NCBI RefSeq assembly: GCF_000255455.1
Contig: NZ_JH621254.1
Coordinates: 78,660-142,659 of the forward strand
Direction of reading: 5' to 3'
Source: Aquimarina agarilytica ZC1
GTDB taxonomy: Bacteria; Bacteroidota; Bacteroidia; Flavobacteriales; Flavobacteriaceae
Length of the DNA stretch: 64,000 nt
Shown here: piece after piece, positions 27,577 through 37,458 of the stretch
Position numbering within the stretch: the stretch's first letter is position 1
How the letters are laid out: the number at the start of each line of letters is the position of its first letter
Translations under genes and position numbers: made by a program
Notes under the pieces: model-generated
The model's database searches: none
What the model was told of the DNA's origin: nothing
The model's input: the letters and a program-made list of their open reading frames with translations, nothing else

Positions 27577-29067
27577 ATGTATAGTATTGGATATGATATT
27601 GGAAGTTCATCCATAAAAGCCGCATTAGTCGATCATAAAACGGGACATTGCCTAGATATTATTCAAGAGCCTAAAAATGAAATGCACATTACTGCATTAC
27701 AAAATGGATGGGCCGAACAAGATCCCGAACTTTGGTTTGAGCATGTATGTAATGCAACCAAACGCTTATTAACGAAAAACGGTATACTCCCCAATCAAAT
27801 TACATCTATAGGTATCGCTTATCAAATGCATGGGCTAGTTTTAGTTGACCAGAAAGGAAACCTACTTAGACCTGCCATTATTTGGTGTGATAGTAGAGCT
27901 GTTGCTATTGGAAAACAAGCTTTTGAAACACTCGGAACAAATTATTGTAAAGAATCGTTATTAAATTCTCCAGGGAATTTCACCGCATCAAAATTAAAAT
28001 GGGTTAAGGAAAATGAACCTGAAATTTTTAAGCAAATTCATAAATTTATGCTACCCGGCGATTATATAGCTTTTCGCCTTAGCGGAGAAATTAACACCAC
28101 TATTTCTGGTCTTTCCGAAGGTGTTATTTGGGATTATAAAACCCATTCAATTTCTAAAACCTTATTAAAACACTACGGTATTCCAGAAACATTGATTCCT
28201 ACTATTGTATCAACCTTTGGAACGCAAGCCACAATAAATAATAAAGGAGCCCAAAGTACTGGTTTAGCCGTTGGAACAAAAATAGCATACCGAGCAGGTG
28301 ACCAACCCAATAATGCACTTGCCTTAAATGTGCTACATCCAGGTGAAGTAGCCGCTACAGGTGGTACATCTGGCGTAGTTTATGCTATAACAGATAATTT
28401 AAAAAACAATGAATACGAACGCATTAATAATTTTGCACATGTAAATCATACGTTTGATAATCCAAGAATAGGGAAACTCCTTTGTGTAAATGGAGCGGGT
28501 ATTTTATATCGTTGGGTTAAAGAAAATTTTGACGTTTCCTGTTATAATGAAATGAATAGCCTAGCTGAAAAAATCCCAATAGGAAGTAATGAATTACTTA
28601 TTTTTCCTTTTGGAAATGGCGCTGAACGCATGCTTAAAAACAAACACATTGGAGCTCATTTTATAAATATTGATTTAAATAGGCATCACAAAGCACATTT
28701 TTGCCGTGCTGCACTTGAAGGTATTGCTTTTGCTTTTGTATATGGAATAGATATAATGAAAAATGATCATACTCCCATTAAAGTATTAAAAGCGGGTAAT
28801 GATAACCTATTCCAATCCGAAATATTTTCGACAAGCATTGCTACGCTTATCAATACTGATATTGAACTTTACAATACTACAGGTGCCATTGGAGCTGCAC
28901 GAGCTGCAACCTTCATAAAGAGCAATAAAAATTCGATGGATACACTATCGAACAAAAATGATTTCGTAAAAAAATACACCCCAAAAAAAGAGTTAAAAAC
29001 ACAACTCACCCATGCATATAACACATGGAAAAAAGAACTCAACTCAAAAATTAATCAAACTAATTAA
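27577..29067 (+). CDS. xylB: Xylulokinase
   Basis: FGGY-family carbohydrate kinase that phosphorylates D-xylulose to xylulose 5-phosphate. DIGSSSIKAAL at residues 6-16 is the first phosphate-binding motif. GDQPNNALALN carries the catalytic Asp, and ATGGTSGVVYA the second nucleotide motif. It has 496 residues, normal for the family. The assignment to xylulose rests on xylA 10 bp downstream. Confidence 0.92.
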   Translation: MYSIGYDIGSSSIKAALVDHKTGHCLDIIQEPKNEMHITALQNGWAEQDPELWFEHVCNATKRLLTKNGILPNQITSIGIAYQMHGLVLVDQKGNLLRPAIIWCDSRAVAIGKQAFETLGTNYCKESLLNSPGNFTASKLKWVKENEPEIFKQIHKFMLPGDYIAFRLSGEINTTISGLSEGVIWDYKTHSISKTLLKHYGIPETLIPTIVSTFGTQATINNKGAQSTGLAVGTKIAYRAGDQPNNALALNVLHPGEVAATGGTSGVVYAITDNLKNNEYERINNFAHVNHTFDNPRIGKLLCVNGAGILYRWVKENFDVSCYNEMNSLAEKIPIGSNELLIFPFGNGAERMLKNKHIGAHFINIDLNRHHKAHFCRAALEGIAFAFVYGIDIMKNDHTPIKVLKAGNDNLFQSEIFSTSIATLINTDIELYNTTGAIGAARAATFIKSNKNSMDTLSNKNDFVKKYTPKKELKTQLTHAYNTWKKELNSKINQTN

Positions 29068-29077
29068 AGCTTAAATA

Positions 29078-30403
29078 ATGATAACACTAGGAAATAAAGA
29101 ATATTTTAAAGGTATTAATCAAATAAAATTTGAAGGAAGCACCTCTAAAAACCCTTTAGCCTTTAAATTTTATAACCCCGATCAACTCGTAGCCGGCAAA
29201 AACATGCGTGAACATTTTAAATTTTCTGTAGCCTATTGGCACTCATTCTGTGGTCAGGGTGCAGATCCTTTTGGTGCTGGCACCCAAAATTTTGAATGGG
29301 ATCAAGCTACAGACCCTTTACAAGCAGCAAAGGATAAAGCTGATGCCGCCTTCGAATTTATTACTAAAATGGGATTTGAATATTACTGCTTCCACGATTT
29401 TGATTTGGTAGCCGAAGGAGCTAGCATTCAAGAATCTGAGGATCGGTTAAAAGAAATTGTTGCTTATTTAAAACAAAAACAAGCTACTAGTGGTGTAAAA
29501 TTATTATGGGGAACCTCCAATTGTTTTTCAAATCCTAGGTATATGAATGGAGCTGCCACTAATCCCGATTTTAACGTGCTAGCCCGAGCTGCTGCTCAGG
29601 TAAAATGTGCCCTTGATGCTACTATGGAACTCAATGGAGAAAACTATGTGTTTTGGGGTGGTCGAGAAGGTTATATGTCCTTATTAAATACCGATATGGG
29701 GAGAGAACTCGATCATATGGGACAGTTTTTAAAATCTGCTAAGGATTATGCACGTAAACAAGGGTTTAAAGGAAACTTTTTTATTGAACCCAAACCTATG
29801 GAGCCAACAAAACATCAGTATGATTTTGATGCCGCTACAGTTATTGGTTTTTTAAATAAACATGATTTACAAAACGATTTTAAATTAAATTTAGAAGTTA
29901 ATCATGCGACTTTAGCTAATCACACCATGCAGCATGAAATGGATGTAGCTGCTCAGGCCGGAATGTTAGGAAGCATAGATGCCAATCGAGGTGATTATCA
30001 AAATGGTTGGGATACAGACCAATTCCCCAATAATGTCCTAGAAACTACTGAAGCAATGTTGGTATTTTTAAAAGCTGGTGGCCTACAAGGTGGAGGTATT
30101 AATTTTGATGCAAAAATAAGAAGAAACTCCACTGATATGGAAGACTTGTTTTTAGCACATATCGGAGGGGCAGATACGTTTGCTAGAGCCTTATTGGCTG
30201 CTGATCGTATTATTAATGAATCGGATTATCGACTATTACGCAATAAACGCTATAGCTCATTTGATTCTGGAAATGGAAAAGCTTTTGAAAATGGACAACT
30301 CTCTTTTGAAGACTTATATGATATAGCTCACAAAAATGGTGAATTAGCAACAACAAGTGGAAAACAAGAACTTTTTGAAAATATTTTAGGTCAGTTTGTT
30401 TAA
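29078..30403 (+). CDS. xylA: Xylose isomerase
   Basis: Converts D-xylose to D-xylulose with two divalent metals. Family landmarks are FKFYNPDQLV at the N-terminus, YYCFHDFDL with the catalytic His, VFWGGREGY, FFIEPKPMEPTKHQYDFD with metal ligands, LEVNHATLANHT and GSIDANRGD. The 441-residue length is that of the large (class II) isomerases. It forms an operon with xylB and ends in a terminator. Confidence 0.95.
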   Translation: MITLGNKEYFKGINQIKFEGSTSKNPLAFKFYNPDQLVAGKNMREHFKFSVAYWHSFCGQGADPFGAGTQNFEWDQATDPLQAAKDKADAAFEFITKMGFEYYCFHDFDLVAEGASIQESEDRLKEIVAYLKQKQATSGVKLLWGTSNCFSNPRYMNGAATNPDFNVLARAAAQVKCALDATMELNGENYVFWGGREGYMSLLNTDMGRELDHMGQFLKSAKDYARKQGFKGNFFIEPKPMEPTKHQYDFDAATVIGFLNKHDLQNDFKLNLEVNHATLANHTMQHEMDVAAQAGMLGSIDANRGDYQNGWDTDQFPNNVLETTEAMLVFLKAGGLQGGGINFDAKIRRNSTDMEDLFLAHIGGADTFARALLAADRIINESDYRLLRNKRYSSFDSGNGKAFENGQLSFEDLYDIAHKNGELATTSGKQELFENILGQFV

Positions 30404-30432
30404 TAATACTACTTATAAAAACCTAGTAAAAC

Positions 30433-30464
30433 AAAAAAGCTACCCAAAATTGGATAGCTTTTTT
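30433..30464. terminator. Bidirectional terminator between xylA and fabI
   Basis: 13-base arms at 30433-30445 and 30452-30464 pair with one mismatch around 6 nt. Flanking A6 and T6 runs let it serve the convergent xylA (+) and fabI (-). Confidence 0.88.
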
Positions 30465-30485
30465 GTTATTGTTGTGAAGTCTGAT

Positions 30486-31301
30486 CTATTCTTCTACAAA
30501 ATGTTCCATTACCTGTTGGCTTACTCCTACATTAGAAAAACCACCATCATTATACAAGTTTTGTAAGGTTACTCGTTTAGTTAAATCACTAAATAAAGTA
30601 ACAGTATAATTGGCACAATCCATTGCAGTGGCATTTCCTAATGGCGACATTTTATCGGCATAAGAAATAAATCCATCAAAACCTTTTACTCCTTGACCTG
30701 CTGTTGTTGGCGTTGGCGATTGTGAAATAGTGTTCACACGTACATTCTTTTCTTTTCCAAAAAAGTAACCAAAACTACGTGCTATCGATTCTAAATATGC
30801 TTTGTTATCTGCCATATCATTATAATCAGGAAAAACACGTTGTGCAGCCATATAAGTCAATGCAACAATACTTCCCCACTCACTCATAGCATCTTTCTTA
30901 TAAAGTGTTTGCATTACTTTATGAAACGATAATGCCGATACATCCCATCCTTTTTCACTAAAAGAATAGTTTAAATCTGTATAATGACGTCCTTTACGTA
31001 CATTCACCGACATTCCTATAGAATGCAGTACAAAATCAATTTTTCCACCTAAAATCTCAGTAGCCTTGTCTACTAAATTTTCTAAATCATCGATTGAAGT
31101 AGCATCCGCTGGAATTACTTGAGCATTTGTTTTTTCTGCTAGCTCATTAATTTTCCCCATACGCATGGCCACTGGAGCATTTGTTAGTACAAATGAACCA
31201 CCCTCTTCAAAAACACGCTCAGCAGTTTTCCAAGCAATTGAATTTTCATCCAATGCACCAAAAATGATTCCTCTTTTTCCTTTTAATAAGTTATACGACA
31301 T
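30486..31301 (-). CDS. fabI: Enoyl-[acyl-carrier-protein] reductase
   Basis: NADH-dependent short-chain reductase of the last fatty-acid elongation step. The FabI features are GIIFGALDENSIAW at the cofactor site, VLHSIGMS, and the catalytic Tyr/Lys motif in the YNDMADNKAYLE region. The ISQSPTPTTAGQGVKGF loop and the NLYNDGGFSN end are also FabI-typical. It has 271 residues. Confidence 0.93.
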   Translation of the reverse strand: MSYNLLKGKRGIIFGALDENSIAWKTAERVFEEGGSFVLTNAPVAMRMGKINELAEKTNAQVIPADATSIDDLENLVDKATEILGGKIDFVLHSIGMSVNVRKGRHYTDLNYSFSEKGWDVSALSFHKVMQTLYKKDAMSEWGSIVALTYMAAQRVFPDYNDMADNKAYLESIARSFGYFFGKEKNVRVNTISQSPTPTTAGQGVKGFDGFISYADKMSPLGNATAMDCANYTVTLFSDLTKRVTLQNLYNDGGFSNVGVSQQVMEHFVEE

Positions 31302-31322
31302 GATATCTTAAGTTATTGTTCT

Positions 31323-31343
31323 CAAATTTATAGATCAAATATA
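31323..31343 (-). promoter_or_regulatory. Two candidate -7 boxes for fabI
   Basis: On the minus strand, 31330-31323 reads TAAATTTG and 31343-31336 reads TATATTTG. Both match TAnnTTTG, and the nearer one would give a leader of about 15 nt. Confidence 0.4.
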
Positions 31344-31397
31344 GTAAAACCACTACACTCTTAACCTAACTATTTTAATTCTACTTTAATTCTATTT

Positions 31398-33056
31398 TTA
31401 TTGAATTGCTAATAAGGACTTCGCATGTGCTTGCGCAGCTTCAGTTAATTGCTTTCCTCCTATCATTTCTGCAATTTCAGCAATTCTATCTAACTCATTA
31501 AGCTGTTTTAATTGAGTGTAAGTAACATTATCTATATCCTCTTTAAATACTTTATATTGAATACTTCCTTTTGCGGCAATCTGTGGCAAGTGAGTTATGC
31601 TAAACACCTGTTGAGAAGCACTCATATCATATAATAAATTAGCCATTTTTTGTGCCACCTCACCCGAAACTCCTGTATCTATTTCATCAAATATAATTGT
31701 AGGTAATTTTATATACTGCGACAATAACATTTTTACAGCTAGCATAATACGAGATAATTCTCCCCCAGAAGCCACTTTTTTTAATGTCCCAAATTGCCCT
31801 CCTTTATTTGCAGAAAACAATAATTCAAAACTATTCCCACCAAAGGAATTAAATGTATCAATACGTTCTAAAACAGGCTTAAAAGTAGCATTTTGCATAC
31901 CTAATTGGGCAAGAATATCTTCGAGCTTATTGGTTAATCCCTTAAGCACTTTAGTTCTTTTAGTATGAATTTTATCTGCCAAACTGTTTAATTTACGCTC
32001 TACATCCGAAACTGCTAACTGTGCTTTTTCTATAGCTTCGTGCATGTTTTCGGTTACAGATACTTTTTCTTGTAAAACTTTTTGAACGTTTAATAATTCT
32101 TCGTTTGTTCCAACACTATGTTTTTTCTGTAAATTATAGAGTAATTGTAATCGATCATTAACTGATCCTAATTTTTGTGGATCAGCATCAACCAATTCCG
32201 CCTGCTGTTCCATACTAGAACGCAAATCATCTAACTCGATACACACACTTTCTAAACGTTTGAACAACTCATCATATGCTAAGCTATAGGATGCTATTTT
32301 TTGCATACTATTCTTTGCCTCTGTTAGCTGATCAAATGCACCATGACTTTCGGCAGTTATACTGCCTACTGCAAATGCCAAACGCTCTTGAATTTCTTCA
32401 GTGTTACTTAATTTTTCAAGTAATTCTTCTAATTCCGATTGCTCTTCAACTTTAATAGCTGCTTCAAGTAATTCGGTTAATAAGTGTGAATTATAATTAT
32501 ATTCTTCTTTAAATCGCAATTCATTTTCTTGCAACGCTTTAAGTTCTTTTTTAGCCAATTTAAGTTGTTTCAGTCCTCTGGTAAAGGAAGCCAACTCTTT
32601 AGTCGTTTTTGCTAGCGCATCTAAAATATAGAACTGAAATTCGGGTTGCGTAACTTCCAATGTTTGATGTTGACTATGAATATCAATTAATTGTTCACCT
32701 AAACTTTGTAATACCTTTAAAGTAACTGGAGTATCATTTACAAAAGCTCTGGATTTACCCGATGGAAGGATTTCTCGCCTTATGCAGGTTTCTTCTTCAT
32801 AATCTAAATCCTCTTCTTCAAAAAAAGCAGTCAACTCATAATCGGATACATTAAAATAAGCTTCAACTACACATTTTTTTTCTGCATTTTTAATTACTGA
32901 AGTATCTACTCGTTTGCCAATAATTAAACCTAAAGCTCCTAATAATAATGATTTTCCAGCTCCCGTTTCTCCAGTAATGGTTGACAAGCCACTAGTAAAA
33001 TTAACGTGTAGCGATTCAATTAATGCAAAATTTTGAATGGTTAATGTTTGAAGCAC
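31398..33056 (-). CDS. recN: DNA repair protein RecN
   Basis: SMC-like ATPase in double-strand-break repair. Walker A GETGAGKSLLL is near residue 30, and long coiled-coil arms fill the middle. The ABC signature SGGELSR and Walker B IIFDEIDTGVSG lie in the C-terminal half. It has 552 residues, full length. It is followed on the minus strand by menaquinone-unrelated fabI, and preceded by the porD-like gene. Confidence 0.94.
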   Translation of the reverse strand: MLQTLTIQNFALIESLHVNFTSGLSTITGETGAGKSLLLGALGLIIGKRVDTSVIKNAEKKCVVEAYFNVSDYELTAFFEEEDLDYEEETCIRREILPSGKSRAFVNDTPVTLKVLQSLGEQLIDIHSQHQTLEVTQPEFQFYILDALAKTTKELASFTRGLKQLKLAKKELKALQENELRFKEEYNYNSHLLTELLEAAIKVEEQSELEELLEKLSNTEEIQERLAFAVGSITAESHGAFDQLTEAKNSMQKIASYSLAYDELFKRLESVCIELDDLRSSMEQQAELVDADPQKLGSVNDRLQLLYNLQKKHSVGTNEELLNVQKVLQEKVSVTENMHEAIEKAQLAVSDVERKLNSLADKIHTKRTKVLKGLTNKLEDILAQLGMQNATFKPVLERIDTFNSFGGNSFELLFSANKGGQFGTLKKVASGGELSRIMLAVKMLLSQYIKLPTIIFDEIDTGVSGEVAQKMANLLYDMSASQQVFSITHLPQIAAKGSIQYKVFKEDIDNVTYTQLKQLNELDRIAEIAEMIGGKQLTEAAQAHAKSLLAIQ

Positions 33057-33186
33057 TTTTTTTAAATTATTTGAAGGCTAAAGATACTATAGAATATGTT
33101 GACACAAAAAATGTAGATCGCATTTTTGCTTATTAAAACCTTACTTTTTATACACAACCTCTTCTTATGTTTTTGAAAAAGTAATC

Positions 33187-34074
33187 TTAATTTTCAATTT
33201 TAGACCACTCCGTTTTATATGAAGGGGCCATAAAATTTAAAAGATCGAGTGTTTTTGAAATATCTACTTTTGGACCACCTGAAAATAATCTAGAAAGTTC
33301 AATAGACTTTGCGTCAAAAAAAGTACGCATTACATAAGAATTGGAACGCTTTTTATTTACTTTACCAAGGACATCTATAGCTTCAATTATTTTCTTTTTT
33401 GCTTGCTTGGCATCTGATGACATTTTATCTAAGCCTTCCATATGATAAGTATACAAAGCTTCACGATAATCATTAAATGTTCCCGACAATATATCTTCAT
33501 TCCAACGGTAGCGTGATGTTGTTCCAGAAGATGCACTCCAACCTTTACCTCCAGATGATTGGGCAATATTCACTATTTGTTTTGCCGTTTGGTAATGTTC
33601 TGTACCAGATAATTTTTCAAGAGTATCTGCTTCAATGCCCAAAAGGGTATATAAATAATATGAAATAACAGAAATTAAATTTCCTTGATCAGAATTTGGG
33701 TTATAAACCAAAGGTTGGTATTCTAAATAATCAAAAGAAAAATCTTTATCATTAAAATTAGCTAAAGTACTTTGATAACCTGAATCGTAAACTGGTCTAG
33801 ATGATTGTATTTGAATGGTGGCTTCAAAAAAGTTATTATTATAAGCAGTAACATTTATAAAAAAACCGCAATCTATACGTTCCTGAGGCAGGTACTCCAC
33901 ATCGGTCCATCTAGTCTTATTAATAAACTCCTCAAGTGACGTGCCTAAAGTTTTAAAAATAGCTAAATTAGGTTGTCCTGTCTGTTCAGCGTTAATAGTC
34001 ACTTTAGCATTAAACTCCTGTGCTCCTACTAGTGTTGAAACACATAAAAATAACAAACAGAAAATATTACGCAT
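33187..34074 (-). CDS. porD: DUF4835 family protein, PorD-like (type IX secretion associated)
   Basis: A 295-residue exported protein with a Sec signal (MRNIFCLLFLCVSTLVGAQ). Family features include LEEFINKTRW, QSSRPVYDSGY, YYLYTLLGIEADTLEKLSG and GGKGWSA. DUF4835 proteins encoded between coaBC and recN are annotated in Bacteroidota as PorD-like T9SS components. The LPMO in this window is a plausible T9SS client. The start overlaps the end of coaBC by 8 bp. The symbol is by family recognition only. Confidence 0.78.
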   Translation of the reverse strand: MRNIFCLLFLCVSTLVGAQEFNAKVTINAEQTGQPNLAIFKTLGTSLEEFINKTRWTDVEYLPQERIDCGFFINVTAYNNNFFEATIQIQSSRPVYDSGYQSTLANFNDKDFSFDYLEYQPLVYNPNSDQGNLISVISYYLYTLLGIEADTLEKLSGTEHYQTAKQIVNIAQSSGGKGWSASSGTTSRYRWNEDILSGTFNDYREALYTYHMEGLDKMSSDAKQAKKKIIEAIDVLGKVNKKRSNSYVMRTFFDAKSIELSRLFSGGPKVDISKTLDLLNFMAPSYKTEWSKIEN

Positions 34075-35278
34075 AATGTAGTTCTTGTATTTCTTTTAAA
34101 ATATCCTCAGCAACTTCGGCCTTTGTTTTTAAATCAAACGCTTTAGTCTCTAATTTATGATTTACAAAAGTTACTTTGTTTGTTTTATTTTTAAAACCAG
34201 CACCTTTATCATTCAGCGAATTTAAAACAATTAAGTCTAAATTTTTACGCGTCAATTTGCCTTTAGCATTCGTGAGTTCATTTTGAGTTTCTAAGGCAAA
34301 ACCAACCAAAAATTGTTTTTCTTTTTGCTGTCCCATCCAATGTAAGATATCGGTTGTACGTTCTAATTCAATGAACATATCACCTTCTTTTTTCTTAATT
34401 TTTTGGTCTGATTTATTTTTAGGTTTGTAATCCGCAACTGCTGCTGAAGCTATAGCTACATCGACCTTATTATAAACCTCTTTTACTGCCATAAACATAT
34501 CAGCAGCACTAACTACATTAATTGTATGAATTTGATCATGGGTAGCTTTTAATACCGATGGCCCCAAAACCAAAGTAACTTGTGCTCCTAAATTTGCAGC
34601 AGCCTCTGCTATTTGAATACCCATACGGCCTGTAGAATGATTTCCTATAAAACGAACTGGGTCGACAGCTTCATATGTAGGTCCTGCAGTTACTAAAAAA
34701 TGTTTTCCTTTTAATGGTAACTTCCCTAATATATCATTTTCTACAAATTCAACAATAGCTTCTGGCTCTGCCATACGACCTTGACCAACTAACCCACTTG
34801 CTAATTCCCCCGAAGTTGCCGGGATCATAATATTACCAAAAGTAATCAGTTTTTCAAAAGTTTCGGCTGTTGATGGATGCTTATACATATCTAAATCCAT
34901 AGCAGGTGCAAAATACACAGGGCATTTGGCAGAAAGATAAGTGGCTAATAATAAATTATCACTTTTCCCATGAGCCATTTTAGACAAGGTATTAGCGGTA
35001 GCCGGAGCTATTATAAAATAATCCGCCCAAAGCCCTAAATCGACATGATTGTTCCACAGTTCATTTTCATCTTCTTTTTCATAAAAAGTGGAATGTACTG
35101 GATTTTTAGAAAGTGTGGAAAGTGTTAGTGGCGTAACAAAATCCTTAGCCGCTGGAGTCATTACCACTTTAACTTCGGCTCCTTTTTTAATAAGAGCACG
35201 AACAAGCATTGCAGCTTTATACGCTGCAATGCCTGCTGTTACTCCTAATAAAATTTTCTTACTCTTTAATACTGACAT
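34067..35278 (-). CDS. coaBC: Bifunctional phosphopantothenoylcysteine decarboxylase/synthetase
   Basis: Catalyses two steps of coenzyme A synthesis. The N-terminal flavoprotein CoaC domain starts with ILLGVTAGIAAYKA and has the HVDLGLWADYFIIAPATANTLSKMA and PAMDLDMYKHPST motifs. The C-terminal CoaB domain shows FLVTAGPTYEAVDPVRFIGNHSTG and the KKKEGDMFIELERTTDI region. It has 403 residues, normal for the fusion. Confidence 0.94.
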   Translation of the reverse strand: MSVLKSKKILLGVTAGIAAYKAAMLVRALIKKGAEVKVVMTPAAKDFVTPLTLSTLSKNPVHSTFYEKEDENELWNNHVDLGLWADYFIIAPATANTLSKMAHGKSDNLLLATYLSAKCPVYFAPAMDLDMYKHPSTAETFEKLITFGNIMIPATSGELASGLVGQGRMAEPEAIVEFVENDILGKLPLKGKHFLVTAGPTYEAVDPVRFIGNHSTGRMGIQIAEAAANLGAQVTLVLGPSVLKATHDQIHTINVVSAADMFMAVKEVYNKVDVAIASAAVADYKPKNKSDQKIKKKEGDMFIELERTTDILHWMGQQKEKQFLVGFALETQNELTNAKGKLTRKNLDLIVLNSLNDKGAGFKNKTNKVTFVNHKLETKAFDLKTKAEVAEDILKEIQELHYA

Positions 35279-35286
35279 AGAATAAC

Positions 35287-35637
35287 TTAGATCGTTTCTC
35301 CTGAAACTTCTTCGTTACTTTCTATAGCTGTATTCCTATGGTAGATTTTTTGATCTAACCATTCTTCTACTGCTAATGCATGTGGTTTAGGTAGCTTTTC
35401 ATAAAACTTAGATACTTCAATTTGCTCTTTGTTTTCAAAAACCTCTTCTAAACTATCATTATAAGTAGCAAATTCATCCAACTTGTCTATTAACTCTTTT
35501 TTAATATCTGCGTTAATTTGAGTTGCTCGTTTAGCAATAATTGAAATTGCTTCGTAAATATTGTCTGTTTGCGCATCAACTAAATTTTTATCAATCGTTG
35601 ATGTACTTACTGATGCTGAACTTTGTTTAAGATCCAT
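35287..35637 (-). CDS. rpoZ: RNA polymerase omega subunit (Rpb6-like)
   Basis: A 116-residue protein with the omega/Rpb6 core NIYEAISIIAKRATQI followed by an acidic helical C-terminus, as in Bacteroidota RpoZ proteins that lie between bamD and coaBC. Omega promotes folding of beta prime and polymerase assembly. It is 8 bp from both neighbours and so is co-transcribed with bamD and coaBC. Confidence 0.87.
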   Translation of the reverse strand: MDLKQSSASVSTSTIDKNLVDAQTDNIYEAISIIAKRATQINADIKKELIDKLDEFATYNDSLEEVFENKEQIEVSKFYEKLPKPHALAVEEWLDQKIYHRNTAIESNEEVSGETI

Positions 35638-35645
35638 ACGCTGTA

Positions 35646-36452
35646 TTAATTAATAGCTTGTAGCCTTTTTGTAATATCCTCAAAAATTTTCTGAGCCTTC
35701 TTTTTTAAATCTTCATCCTTACTATGCGTTTCATAAGCTTCGTAATATTCCTTAGCTTCTTTTAAACGCTCTGAAACTAAATCTTCATAACTATTTATTG
35801 CCAATGTATAAGCAGAATCCAATCTGTAAAACAAGGCTTTTTCAATAAATGCGGATCCTGGATATGCCAACAAATAATTTGTAAAAGATTTTATTGCCGA
35901 CTTGTACAACTCCATATGGTGTTGTTGTTTAGCAATACTATAATACTTTTTTTCTAATTTAGTTTGCAATTCACTTGCATAGGTATTTGCCTGTTCTAAA
36001 TACTCACTTTCAGGATAATCATTAATAAAATTCTGAAGTTTATCAATGCCGTCAAGCGTTTCTTTTTGATCTAAACTATAACGTGGTGAAAGTTCATACA
36101 AACTTCTTGCTGCTTTAAAAGATGCTTCCTCTGCCTTATCACTTTTGGGAAATGCCGCCACAAAACGTTCCATTTTATAACTTGCTATGTAATAATCACG
36201 CAAATTATAATACGTATCTGCCTCATAAAACAATACGCGCTCTGCTTGAGGTTTACCTCTGTACGCAGGAGTAATCAAATCAAAAACGCGCAAAGCCTTT
36301 TTGTATTCTCCTTCTTTGTAAAGCTTTTCGGCAGTACTCAATTTAGTTGCTAAATCGCCTTTTTTCAATACTTGCTGGAATTCACTACATGAATTTAGCA
36401 TTAAGGCAACAACTACTATAGGTACTATTTTTTTTATGTGGTATAAAAACAT
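35646..36452 (-). CDS. bamD: Outer membrane assembly lipoprotein BamD
   Basis: Lipoprotein (lipobox ending LNSC) with TPR repeats of the YfiO type. LYKEGEYKKALRVFDLI, YYIASYKMERFVAAFPKSDKAEEA and NDYPESEYLEQA are TPR-like units. BamD is the essential partner of BamA for beta-barrel insertion. It has 268 residues, normal for the family. Confidence 0.92.
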   Translation of the reverse strand: MFLYHIKKIVPIVVVALMLNSCSEFQQVLKKGDLATKLSTAEKLYKEGEYKKALRVFDLITPAYRGKPQAERVLFYEADTYYNLRDYYIASYKMERFVAAFPKSDKAEEASFKAARSLYELSPRYSLDQKETLDGIDKLQNFINDYPESEYLEQANTYASELQTKLEKKYYSIAKQQHHMELYKSAIKSFTNYLLAYPGSAFIEKALFYRLDSAYTLAINSYEDLVSERLKEAKEYYEAYETHSKDEDLKKKAQKIFEDITKRLQAIN

Positions 36453-36456
36453 TCTG

Positions 36457-36464
36457 CAAAAGTA
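36457..36464 (-). promoter_or_regulatory. -7 box for the bamD operon, immediately before the start codon
   Basis: The minus strand reads TACTTTTG and matches TAnnTTTG. Only four bases separate it from the bamD ATG (36452), the same spacing as at umuC, so the mRNA may be leaderless. Confidence 0.45.
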
Positions 36465-36537
36465 AGTTTTTCTGTATGATTAAAAAAGATAAATTTGAAC
36501 TATACTAACGTTGCTAACAGGCTTTCGTTACAATTTT

Positions 36538-37458
36538 CTACGATTCGGGTTCAATTTCATCGATTAAAGCATGATTAAGAACTAGTTTTCCTTCATCATT
36601 AAAATGAAATGCTTTTTTGAACTTGTAGCCTACTTTTATATTTTTAAATAAATAAGAATGTACCGTATGAAGTTCTTGATTAAAAGAATCATCATGGTAA
36701 CTAAACAATAGTAACAATTCAGCTTGTAATGCTTTTATTTGCTCCCGAGAGTATCCAATTAAAGGACTGTCATGATCAATTTGGTGCACCAAAGTCCAAG
36801 TTGTAGGTAGATAAGTAATGGTATCTCGCTCTAATTTTAACTCAAAAAATTCATTTTTGTAACCTCCTTTCTCATCAGCTATGCTAAGTGATAATGAAGC
36901 TTTTATTTTTGGTAATACAATTAAACTTTTTCTTCTACTCAACAGACGAAACATTAAAGCATCACCTCCGTTGTGTTTACACAATAAAACAGATTTAGTG
37001 AATTGAATATTAGAACGTGGCTTTGAAAAACGTCCATACAATAAACCAGTAATAAACGCGAATGAAACTAAGCCTACTAAAGCTTCAAAACTTGATATTA
37101 AACCAGCAGCAATCCCTTCAGGAGAAAAACGTCCATAACCAACACTTGTTATGGTTTGCACCGAAAAAAAGAATGCCCTAAAAAAATCATTAATTACAGA
37201 TTCACTCTGAATACCAATAGTAGTGACACCTATAAGCAGGTAACCTAATGCAAAAATGATATTTAAAGCTACAAATCCAACAAATAATAACACCAAAAAA
37301 AGAGGCCAACTTATACTTGTTAAGTATATGTAAGCCTCATTTATTGTCTTTTTTTTATTAAGATGCTTTACGTTAAAAGTTCCATCCTGATTTATAAATC
37401 TTTTTGCTTTTTCCTTTGAAAAAGCACCAACACCAGGATCTTTAACGCGTTCACTCAT
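36538..37458 (-). CDS. Inward-rectifier-type potassium channel (KirBac-like)
   Basis: A 306-residue protein with two membrane helices flanking a pore loop that carries the selectivity filter TSVGYGRF, followed by a C-terminal immunoglobulin-like cytoplasmic Kir domain (PRSNIQFTKSVLLCKHNG, LKLERDTITYLPTTWTLVHQIDHDSPL). It lies directly beside dapA (0 bp gap), apparently in one transcript, but no functional link to lysine synthesis is implied. Confidence 0.88.
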   Translation of the reverse strand: MSERVKDPGVGAFSKEKAKRFINQDGTFNVKHLNKKKTINEAYIYLTSISWPLFLVLLFVGFVALNIIFALGYLLIGVTTIGIQSESVINDFFRAFFFSVQTITSVGYGRFSPEGIAAGLISSFEALVGLVSFAFITGLLYGRFSKPRSNIQFTKSVLLCKHNGGDALMFRLLSRRKSLIVLPKIKASLSLSIADEKGGYKNEFFELKLERDTITYLPTTWTLVHQIDHDSPLIGYSREQIKALQAELLLLFSYHDDSFNQELHTVHSYLFKNIKVGYKFKKAFHFNDEGKLVLNHALIDEIEPES